From: Cyclostephanos tholiformis
Lineage: Eukaryota; Bacillariophyta; Thalassiosirophyceae; Thalassiosirales; Thalassiosiraceae
Direction of reading: 5' to 3'
Length of the DNA: 10,562 nucleotides
NCBI GenBank assembly: GCA_036939975.1
Contig: JALLPB010001245.1
Location: 1-10,562, forward strand
The stretch's first letter is position 1. Each line of letters begins with the position of its first letter. A program made the position numbers and the translations under genes. Below the pieces are notes generated by a model, which worked only from the letters and a program-made list of their open reading frames with translations, was not told where the DNA came from and ran no database searches. Of this stretch, positions 1 to 8,700 are shown in pieces.

Positions 1-353
1 CGGCGAAGATCATGGTCTAATAATATTTTATTTCACTATGATAGTTGTTTTAGACATAGAGTGGTTTTAGCTTATTCCCTCAACCTCATTTAGACCGAGT
101 TTGTTCCGGTCTAGGTAAATCAGGTCTAATTAATATAATTTAAGCGAATTTTGAATTTTGGTCTTTTTTTTTGCTGCGACAGTTCCCCATGTCTGGCCAT
201 CGCAAAATCATGCGAATTCGAATAAACGAAGTTCGCCAGTTCTTCGAAAGCTCGTTGCTCATCAACGGCCAAAAAAATCACCCGCCCCCGTCAAACGCAA
301 CATCATCACCGTAACGATACACGGACCACGACCATAGTATTTTTCATATCATC
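1..353. other. AT-rich upstream flank of the Spc24-like gene
   Basis: No gene is visible here. The first 175 bases are strongly AT-rich and contain the hexamer GGTCTA or its complement TAGACC at 14-19, 91-96, 108-113 and 123-128. Two of these are followed by similar AT-rich tails (GGTCTAATAATAT and GGTCTAATTAATAT). The stretch next to the gene ends in tatcatcATGGCG, close to the cgcatcATGGCG context of the bZIP gene at 5777. The region should hold the promoter and 5' leader of the gene starting at 354. I see no TATA box or other element that I would call with confidence. Confidence 0.5.
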
Positions 354-1001
354 ATGGCGACTTCCACCGAGGCCCACCAGGAACGACAACGGTGGTCGGA
401 TCTCGAGAACGAGATGAACGACTTCCTCGTCCAACACGGAAAGCGATGCGACGACGACGCATTCGCGACGCGTCGATCCATATCGATCCTCGATGCGCTC
501 GCCACCTCCGTTCCCGATGGTCTACTATCGTCTTCCGGGGCCATATCCCGCTCGTTGTACGAATCGATACGCATCGAGGAGGATGCGTTGCGATCCGAAT
601 CGTCCGACCTGGCATCGAAGTCGGCCATCGTACGACGTCTCGAGGACGAGGTGGAAGCAGTAAGGCGATCGATATCCGAGGTCGTGTCGAGACGACGGGA
701 ATTGATCGAGGTCGACATACCCCATCACGAATCGCTGGTCTCGTGCGGTACGTCGGAGATCGACGAGGTCGTTTCTCGTCACGTACGCGACAATTCCAAG
801 ATCGCGAAGGAATTGTGCCTGCACGCGCTATTGACTAACGTGAAGTGGATTTACGGCGGCGGGGGGGAGAACGCCTTGGTGGGGGAGGTGTCGATACCGG
901 AGAAGGCCGTGCACAGGCGATTCGTCATCGACAGGGGAGACGGTGGTAGTGTGAGTGAGTATGAGATCGCCGAACGCTTGTGGGAGACGATCGGGGGATG
1001 A
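354..1001 (+). CDS. SPC24: Spc24-like kinetochore protein (Ndc80 complex subunit candidate)
   Basis: This single-exon gene encodes 215 residues, near the usual Spc24 length of about 200. Residues 1-60 have no recognised motif. Residues 65-120 are rich in Glu, Arg, Leu and Val with heptad-like spacing, as expected of a coiled coil (LEDEVEAVRRSISEVVSRRR). The C-terminal 65 residues form a small globular domain with the order of features of Spc24: a helix into NVKWIYGG (W165), a turn, LVGEVSIP, a strand around FVID (190-193), and a final helix ending ERLWETIG. In animals the same places hold an IKWDY motif and a terminal FISDYLW-type helix. In the family, Spc24 pairs with Spc25 and anchors the Ndc80 complex to the inner kinetochore. 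The match is by pattern from memory, and Spc24 diverges fast. The start has a good context (atcATGG) and no upstream ATG extends the frame convincingly. Otherwise it is a coiled-coil protein of unknown role. Confidence 0.6.
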   Translation: MATSTEAHQERQRWSDLENEMNDFLVQHGKRCDDDAFATRRSISILDALATSVPDGLLSSSGAISRSLYESIRIEEDALRSESSDLASKSAIVRRLEDEVEAVRRSISEVVSRRRELIEVDIPHHESLVSCGTSEIDEVVSRHVRDNSKIAKELCLHALLTNVKWIYGGGGENALVGEVSIPEKAVHRRFVIDRGDGGSVSEYEIAERLWETIGG

Positions 1002-1507
1002 GCGGGGACGGGTATGTTTGGGTCGGCGTCAATACATTAAAAGGGGGTGGACTTAGGGAGGGTAGAGTGATTCGGCTGCTGGAATGTACAATACCTTCTA
1101 TTCAGAGGCGAAATAAAATATTTGTTATCAAATCACCAAGTGTGTCCTTTCTTATTGTGTTATATCATACCTTCGTGCATTGGGGGGGAGAGCAGGATGG
1201 AGGACCATAATTTTTCTACATAAATGAGCTTCACCATGTGAAACATCAAGCTCAAGCTATCATTCCGCAATAAAAAAGTCCAATTCTGCAGGTAGAAACT
1301 TGACGGCGATTAACAGGGTAAGGCGCCACGATGCGCGCGATTGAAGCAGTTCACTCCTTTGTTACAGAAAATGATTATCTACTAAATAACACCTGGAACA
1401 AGAATTACACCCTTCTGGCCTCAACGGCTACGTTTTTAAGTCTCCGCCTTGCTATCATCCAGCGAAATGAATTTCGCTCATCCAAGTGTGGTTGTAGGGA
1501 TATGGCA
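1002..1507. other. Convergent intergenic region (two 3' ends)
   Basis: This 506-bp stretch lies between the stop codons of the Spc24-like gene (+) and the dehydrogenase gene (-). It is AT-richer than the flanking coding DNA. An AATAAA at 1112-1117, about 110 bases after the first stop, is a reasonable polyadenylation signal for the plus-strand gene. I saw no matching hexamer for the minus-strand gene. Short open frames here have no codon bias, no partner exon and no recognisable product, so I call no gene. Confidence 0.55.
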
Positions 1508-4500
1508 TTATGATCCAAAGACACCCTTCATGATATCATCGTACTCTCTTTTGTGGATCTTCGTCATTCCGGTGGCCGGCGCAGAGCTTACCATGCGCCC
1601 AACATACCGCGGGCGCTTTTCATTCTTGTTAAGCTCCCTCGTCGCAGTCATCATGCGCGGCATCACGTATGAGTACGCGCCCATATTCTTGGGCTCCTGC
1701 TGCGACCATACTACCTCCGCGTTGTCGTACTTGGCACAATACTTGGCAACCTTGTCGAATGCGAAGGGGGCGATTTGCTCCAAACGGACGATGGCGACGT
1801 CCTTGCGACCGCGAGCCTCGCGCTCAGTGATCATTTCGTAGTAAATTTGACCGGTGCAGAACACCAATGTCTTCGTGACGTGTCCAAAAAACGACGGGGC
1901 AAAAAAGACGTGGTAAAAAAAGAATAATCGCAAACAGGATCAACTTTGTCATTCTCTTCAATACCAATACATACCTTCACATTTCCCGGGTTATCACTGA
2001 TTTCCGGATCGGTCTCGTCAAATGCACGTTTGAATGTGGTACCCGGCCCCATATCTTCCAGCGTGGACACGCACCTCTTATTCCTCAGCAAGTTCTTCGG
2101 CGACACGACGATCATTGGTTTACGGAAGTCACGATGAACCTGCCTCCTGAGGCAGTGGAAGTAATTCGCTGGAGTAGTAATGTTCACAATCTGCCAATTG
2201 GTTTTCTGGATTTGAGTGCGCTCGTCTGGCCCCATGGGAGGGATGTAGTGCTGATCCTCTTCAACCATTTGGAGGTAACGCTCAACGCGGCAGGACGAAT
2301 GTTCGGCACCTTGACCGTCGTATCCGTGGGGAAGGAGCAAAACAAGCCCACTCTGACGGAGCCATTTATCCTCACCCGCAGCGATAAATTGGTCAAGCAT
2401 CACCTGCGCTCCGTTTACGAAATCACCAAATTGGGCCTCCCAGAGAATTAGAGCGTTGGGATTTTCCAAGGAGTATCCATGCTCGAAGCCGAGTACCGCG
2501 AACTCCGAGAGGATGGAATTGCGCACCGTCAACTTCGCCTGGGTATCAGGAATCCTCTGTTCGTCCAAGGGCGCGGACATGCTAACGACTTTGGCTAGAG
2601 AGTTCAGGGGAGTGTATTCCGCCTCGGTCTCTTGATCCTTAACCACAGCATGGCGATGTGAGAAGGTGCCACGCTGTACATCCTGCCCTGTCAAACGGAC
2701 GTGATTTCCCTCCAGCAACAGCGTCCCGAATGCCATAGCTTCCGCGAGGCCCCAGTCGATATCAACGCCCGTAGTAGCCATCTCTTGACGCTGCTGAAAG
2801 ATTTTGACCATCTGTCGATGCAATTTGAAATCCTCCGGTACTTCTCCAGCCTTCTTACCAACGAATCGAAGGACATCAATGTCAACGCCAGTGGGTCGCC
2901 TACGAGCGTGTTGCCTGGGACTCTTAAACCCCGACCACTTAGAACTCAACCAGTCCTCCGCCTTCGGCTTGTATGACTTGCTAGCGATCAAGTCCTTCTC
3001 ACTAAGAATAACAAAAACACAACGAATGCAAGAGTCAGTTTAAGGAATGTTGGAACAAGGAAGCATTACGTTGTGGCACTCACTAGCTCTGCAGCGTGAA
3101 GTCACGTATCTCCTTCGCTTCCTCCTTCGTCATGGTCCCCTCCGCGATCAATCTTTTCTCGTATATTTCCAACGTCGTCGGATGCCTCGTGATGGCCTTA
3201 TAGAGTTTGGGCTGCGTGAACATCGGTTGATCCAACTCATTGTGCCCCAAACGACGGTAGCAGATCATGTCGATAATGACGTCGGTGCCCCATTCGTGCC
3301 TCCACTCGATGGCGGTCTCGAGGGCACGACTCACCACCACCGGATCGTCGCCGTTGCAATGGAAGATGGGGGCGTTGAACGCCTTGCCGAGGTCTGAAGC
3401 GTAGGGAGTCGAACGGCTGTTGATGGGATTGGTGGTAAACCCGATCTGATTGTTCACTATCACGTGGATGGTCCCGCCGACGTTGAAGTCTTCCACACCG
3501 GCCAGCTGCATAGTCTCGTATACCACGCCCTGCCCCGCAAAGGCCGCGTCTCCATGGAGAAGGATTGGCACGACATTCCTCCGGTCTTCCTCGGTATCGC
3601 CGCAGTAAAATTGCTTCGCGCGGGCTTTGCCGAGCACGACCGGATTGACGCACTCGAGGTGGGAGGGGTTGGCGACTAGACTTAGGTGAATTTTTCTTCC
3701 GTCGGGGTAAGTACGATCCATGCTCGAGCCAAGATGGTACTAAAAATTTGGGAATCATTGGCGGTCACGAGAAATCGAGAAAAAATAAGCACATGAAATT
3801 GAATATCATGTGCAAGTGCGAGACAGCATCCGTCGAGCGCCTACCTTGACATCGCCGGAACTGCCCCATTCTGATGCACTCTTCGTGTGGGACTCCTCGT
3901 CGTAGTGGGTACCCTGGAACTCGCTGAATATGGTCGTCATCGGCTTTCTCATTACGTTTGCCAACACGTTAAGCCGTCCCCTGTGGGGCATACCAATGAT
4001 GAAACTGTGCGCCCCAAGCTCGGACGCCCTATCGATCGCGTCCTTTAGCGCTGGCACGATGGCCTCGCCGCCGTCGAGTCCGAATCGCATCGTGGTGTCG
4101 AACTTGCTTGCGAGAAAATTCTCGAACGTGTCCGCGAAGCACAGGCGTTCAAATATGTGCACCTTCTTCTCCTTGTTGACCTTGAGAAAATTTGGATTCT
4201 CGACGCGCTCGTGTATCCAGTTGCACTGGTGGACCGAACCAATGTGCATGTATTCGACGCCGATGGTCTGACAGTACGTCTTGCGGAGGCGGCTTACGAC
4301 CTTGCGCAGAGTGACCTTCCCGGGCATGTTCGTCAGGTCCTCGAGAAAGCCCTTGTTCCCCCCCCGTGTGCACCCCCCTGAAATTGAGCTTGCGGTCCAT
4401 GTCCTTCGCTGGATCGAAGCCGTGGAAGCCGACCGTTAGCGTGTCGGCGTAACCGTCCTCGAACTCGGAGTTCCCGGACGCCACGTCGTTCTTCGACCGG

Positions 4501-5226
4501 ACGTTGCCTGGACGGAAGGGGAACGATTCGTTTGTGTACATCCCCAGTGGATCGAGGTTCGCGGAACAGTGGCCGTTCACCTGGTAGGCGCGGATCAGGT
4601 GGGCCACGCCGAGGGAATCTAGAGCGAGGGCCGCCCCGACGCTCGCTTGATTCTTGAGGTTGCCGCTGCTGAGGACGATCGTGGGCTGATTGAACGACAT
4701 CACCTCCTCCGCCGATGATAAAGATCCCCCCCCCCCTTTTCCGTCCGCCGTGCCTTCGAAGTATAGCCTCCAGCTCTGTGAATGTGCGCAATACGGTGTT
4801 CGAATATAATTATTGAAAATTTCAAGGGTCAGCGAATTCAGTCGGAGAGTAAAGTGGGGACGGCCATCGAGTTTACACGACGGAATAAGAAAAGGAGAAA
4901 GCGATCAATATGATGAAATAAAAAAAGCTCACCTCGGGAACGGAATTGGGATCGTTCTCGTACATCTCCAACATCGATTCGGCGTACAGCGCCGACGACG
5001 CCGACAGGAAATTGTCCGACCTCGTCGAGAACGTAGCCGCGGCGACGGCCCTCGGCGAATAGGAGGTCGTCGCTAGGGGGGGACGATCGAGGACGGTTTG
5101 GAATCGCCGACGCCAGTGGTGGGCGGAGTCGGACAAACGACATCGGTGGAAGAGGAGGGACGACGATGACGTCGAGGGCGGCGCGGCGCGTCGGGATGCA
5201 GCTCGTAGGAGGGCCAGCGATGTCAT
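1508..5226 (-). CDS. OGDH: 2-oxoglutarate dehydrogenase E1 component, mitochondrial; five exons, one apparent frameshift
   Basis: E1 is the thiamine-diphosphate subunit of the 2-oxoglutarate dehydrogenase complex of the mitochondrial TCA cycle. It decarboxylates 2-oxoglutarate and passes the succinyl group to the E2 lipoyl arm. Exons on the minus strand are 5226-4933, 4775-3845, 3739-3084, 3001-1975 and 1870-1508; introns are 157, 105, 82 and 104 bp, phases 0, 0, 2 and 0, all GT-AG. Joined, with one surplus G in exon 2 discounted, they give 1089 residues, slightly longer than typical homologues. Residues 1 to about 70 are Arg/Ser/Ala-rich like a mitochondrial presequence (MTSLALLRAASRRAA). 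Family signatures follow: LIRAYQVNGH, MPHRGRLNV (360-368), LVANPSHLE, the TDP/Mg site HGDAAFAGQG to VNNQIGFTT (about 470-512), GTFSHRH (738-744), LWEAQFGDF and LLLPHGYDGQGAEHSS. The start is the first ATG in this frame; the open frame upstream has none. Confidence 0.95.
4358..4365 (-). other. G8 run that shifts the E1 reading frame by one base
   Basis: On the minus strand the exon reads R-G-V-H-T-G-G, then enters eight G's and continues in the wrong frame to a stop at 4149-4151. That would give a protein of only 306 residues. Counting seven G's restores T-G-G-N-K-G-F-L-E-D-L and the rest of the enzyme. With one base removed, exon 2 is 930 nt, exactly 310 codons, which fits the phase-0 introns on both sides. 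A miscounted homopolymer in the assembly is the simplest explanation. A real null allele is possible. A 22-nt GT...AG stretch covering the G run (GTGCACAC to AACAAG) would also restore frame, but it is far shorter than the other introns here. Confidence 0.85.
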
Positions 5227-5500
5227 TGTTTTTCGAACCCTCTTATTTACCCTTTTGCTTCGTTCGTTCCTCAGCGGTGTTGTCAACCCCTCACCCGACG
5301 AAATGCGAGGCACCAGAAGATGATGGGCTCGTCGATGGCAGGTTTAGTTTTTGCGTCGTCAAACGGTCGAGTTGAAAATAATTTCCAGATGCCGGCGGCG
5401 GCGGCGCCGAGCTAAGAAGGGGGCAGGGGGCGCCCCAAAGATATTGCCCGCATAATACCACAACCCAAGACTCGATTTCAAAAAAAAATGTGTCGTAAAC

Positions 5501-5716
5501 ATGAATGACGTCATCGAAACCCTTTTGTTGTCGGGCTTCCTCGGAAAAAAACGGGGAGGCCGAGACTACTACGGTGGAATAATAGAGTCGTTTTCGGGGA
5601 TCGACTCTCCCCCCCAAATCCAGTCGAAGAGGAGAGAGACAAAAAAATTATCCGGGAAAGAAAGAGATTTTTTGCCCATGGATGAGAGAAGGAAGGGCGA
5701 GGAGACCGGCGGGTAA
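5501..5716 (+). other. Possible upstream open reading frame in the bZIP leader
   Basis: An ATG at 5501 opens a 71-codon frame that ends with TAA at 5714-5716, 60 bases before the bZIP start. A second ATG of the same frame, at 5678, would give a 12-codon uORF if transcription starts later. The predicted peptide is Lys/Arg/Glu-rich and resembles no family I know. It matters only if the bZIP transcript begins upstream of these ATGs, which the sequence cannot show. The first ATG almost touches the CRE, so the shorter uORF is more likely to be transcribed. Confidence 0.25.
5506..5513. promoter_or_regulatory. Perfect CRE palindrome TGACGTCA
   Basis: The octamer TGACGTCA is the classical binding site of CREB/ATF-type bZIP dimers. 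It lies 264 bp upstream of the bZIP start codon and 280 bp from the E1 start codon, about 8 bp from the exact midpoint of the region. In the diatom Phaeodactylum, TGACGT-type CO2/cAMP-responsive elements are known to be bound by a CREB/ATF-like bZIP. The match is exact; that it is used here is inference. Confidence 0.55.
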
Positions 5717-5776
5717 TAGGTTCCCTCCCTCGCTTCCCCCTCCCCTAACTCTCTCTTTGTCCCATACACACGCATC

Positions 5777-8700
5777 ATGGCGGAGGATGGCGACGACAAG
5801 TCGTCCATGCATCGATACTACCACGCCGTAGGAGTCGGCGCCACGCCCAATCCCCTGGCCTCATACGATGCCACCAGCCCGGATATGGTTACGACGACGA
5901 ACGCGGGTTACTATTACCCCCCCCTTCCCCGCCACCACGACGACGCGTCGCCGTGCGCTGGCGCGGTGCCTGATCCGTTCTCCTCGACGAATGCAATGAC
6001 AAGCCCGACGACTAGTCCGACGACAGCCGCCACGTCGGCCTGGACTAGGGGAGGCGGACCCGGATCCATCGGCCCTGCGTCCACGACCATACCCCCCGCG
6101 CCGTCTCCCCTGGCATCGCCGGTCTTATCCCCCCTCGTTCCACCCACCCCCATCGGCGATATCATATCGTCGTTGTTCGAGGGCGCCAACGGCAATGACG
6201 ACGTCGGTCGTGGGAACGATGACGATTCCGCGGCCACGTCGGAATCCGTCAAGAACGCCATGGCGTCCGCCATGTTGATCGACGGCATAACGACTTCGAC
6301 GCCGACGGTAGGCGCGGTCGTCGTCGATAACGTGGGAGTCGCGGGGATGGACATCTCCCAGCCCGTATTGGGAATGGAGGGGGGCGGGGGGGGAGTTGGG
6401 AAATTCGATTTCGATGACAAATACGTCGACTACGAGCCGCCCACGAATCGACGACGGCGTCGTCGTTCCTACACCATGCACCGGGACGACCCGGCGCATC
6501 GGTCGTCATCGTCGACGATCGATCAATACGCGCCGCCGCCGCCGCCGCCCCAACATTCCCTTCGTTCGTCGGCGACCGCCGTCCTTCAGTCTGCCGCGTC
6601 TGCCGCCGTCTTCGCGTCATCGTCCCTATCCTCCTCATCCCACCCCCCCGTCGAAGGCGGATATCGCGATCCCTCCCCCCATCATCATCGAAGCTCCCCC
6701 CCCCCCGCGGGAGGGGGCACGATCCTCCCGCCATCTCGCCTCGTCTCGTCGGCGTCGGTGCCATCGTTCGGCGTACGCCGGGGGGGGGCGATCGGCTACT
6801 CGCATTCCTCGGAGAGCATACACAGCGAACTCAACAGCGAGGGGGGGTATAGCGAGAGCGATGCCGGATCACCACCGGCGGGCGCGACGTTCGTGGCCGG
6901 GGGGGGAGGAGGGGGAGGAGGAGGAGGGATCGCGTCCGGCGCGACGACGACGACGACGACGACGACGACCGCCAATACCGCCCACGTGTCCTTCGCCTCC
7001 GCCTCGGTGGACGATTCGTCTTCGCCGACGGGGGGGGGTGGCAAGACGATAATCGACAAGAGACAGAGGAGGCTCGAGCGCAATCGCGAGTCGGCGCGCG
7101 TCTCGCGTCGACGGAGGAAGCACTACCTCGAGGAGCTCGAGTGCAGGGTTACGGCACTGAGCGAGGAGATGGACGCGGGGCGCATGGCCCACGCGAGCGC
7201 GGCGGCGAGAACGATACGGGGGATGAGGTCGGGGGCATTGGACGATGTCGAGGGACTACTGATGTCGATGTCATCGTCGTCGAGGTGGGGGAACGGCACG
7301 ATGGAAGGAGACGTATATCATCGAACGACTGGCGCTGGACCGCCTCCCCCGGTCAAGAAATCGTCGGGGATACATCACAACGTGATGGTCGCTAAGGTCG
7401 CCGACGACCACCACCACAGCCCTATCGGTGGTGGTTGCGGCTCCATCATAACTCAACTTACCGCTCCCGCCACCGCGGTGACGGCCACGTCGACATCGTC
7501 GCTTGAACATACCGCAAATGCCCTAATCACCAACCTATCGCGTGCGTCGGTGGAGTTGCAGGTCGTGCAGACTTTCATGAAACAGCACCTCCTGAGCCTG
7601 GTACAGCCGACGTCCACGCGGTTCATACTGTGGCTGAGCCTGCAAAACGACGTGTTCTACAGGGGCGGACGGAGCGCGTCAGAGAGGCTTAGCGCCGCTA
7701 GGATTGGCGAACGGGTGAGTTAAGAGACGGAAGAACGTATGACCATCCTCCATGTATCGATTGTTGAGAGAGGAAAGAGTGGGATGGACATCCCGCTTGC
7801 TGCGAAATGGAATATTCATGCTTGTCATTTCACAAGTCTAAACGCTAACGTACCCCCCCACCCCTATCTCTCTCGTTCTCGACGCTTCGGCTAACATTTC
7901 ACTACCTCGAAGCTTCTACACAGCGGCACAGACCGCGCCTTGCCCAACACAACCGTGATGTGGCCCCTGGTCTGTCACGAAATTAGTTTATCCTACGAAC
8001 AGGAGGAAAAAGTGCGCGGTGTTCAACGTACGATACTCTCCAATGCTGAAGGTTGGATACATCGCCACACGGCATTGGCGACTCGCTATGTTATCGAGGG
8101 TGTGCATGACGTCATTTGTGGAGCTCAGGCCGCGGCGAGGTCTAAGGAGCGAAGTTTGATGCAAATATTGACGCCCGAACAACGGTTGAGATTCTTGAGA
8201 TGGGCTAGTAGGAGGGCGGACGTCAAAAGGTTGGTGGAGATGAATGCTGGAAGGTTTAGAGGAGAGCGAACAACGGTGAATTGCGGCGACGACGAGTACA
8301 GGACCTCGCCCGATAGACACATTTCCGCCAACCTGTACATCATCAATCATATACTATCAAAGGTGAAGCAACGGCAGCAGCAACGGCAACAAGAACTGGG
8401 CACTCCTGCCACGCTTGCTTTCGCCGTACATCCGACGAAGTTAAAGAAGCTCTCGCGACGTCCAGCATTGGAATCCCTCGCGGGACTTCAAGCTGCCGAG
8501 GATGCCCATGACGCCAAATTGAGTCGTGAGCGTTCATTCCCGTCAGCGGGATCGCTCAAGCGCAGTCTGTCTAGCTTGACCTCGCTGGCGGATGATAGCC
8601 ACACCGATTCCATTGATCCAAACGCGATGAATTTTTCAAATGGTGGTAGCAATTCTGTCACTCTCGAGTCCGCACAGAGTGCGGGACAGGCGGCGGTGAT

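Larger units (their letters stand above)
5227..5776. promoter_or_regulatory. Shared divergent promoter region of the E1 and bZIP genes
   Basis: These 550 bp separate two start codons that point away from each other, so both promoters and both 5' leaders must lie here. A perfect TGACGTCA sits at 5506-5513, and a CRE half-site (CGTCA, read TGACG on the other strand) is at 5357-5361. The last 60 bases before the bZIP start are pyrimidine-rich (ccctccctcgcttccccctc), like a CT-rich leader. An upstream open frame starts at 5501 and ends at 5716, before the bZIP ATG. No clear TATA box is present in either direction. Confidence 0.7.

Noticed and set aside
344..718. Minus-strand Ser/Arg-rich frames opposite the Spc24-like gene
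   Set aside because: They are shadows of a GC-rich coding strand, with repetitive composition and no motif, and they overlap a better-supported gene.
1331..1513. Small plus-strand gene in the convergent region
   Set aside because: It is 60 codons with no motif or codon bias, and its end overlaps the 3' end of the E1 coding sequence.
3047..3679. Plus-strand frames across E1 exon 3
   Set aside because: They lie opposite the most conserved part of E1, including the thiamine-diphosphate site, and their translations resemble no known protein.
4726..4736. C11 run in E1 exon 2 (G11 on the coding strand) as a second frameshift
   Set aside because: Reading on from the acceptor at 4776, the eleven G's are in frame (D-G-K-G-G-G-G-S-L-S-S) and lead straight into the conserved part, so no correction is needed.
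5227..5313. N-terminal extension of E1 starting at 5313
   Set aside because: The extension begins with GTG and has no ATG. The first ATG, at 5226, already opens a normal mitochondrial presequence.
5914..7192. Long frames on the opposite strand and alternate frames of bZIP exon 1 (poly-Arg, poly-Val, poly-Pro)
   Set aside because: Trinucleotide repeats and GC bias keep several frames open here. Only the frame with the bZIP signature contains a domain and joins to exon 2.
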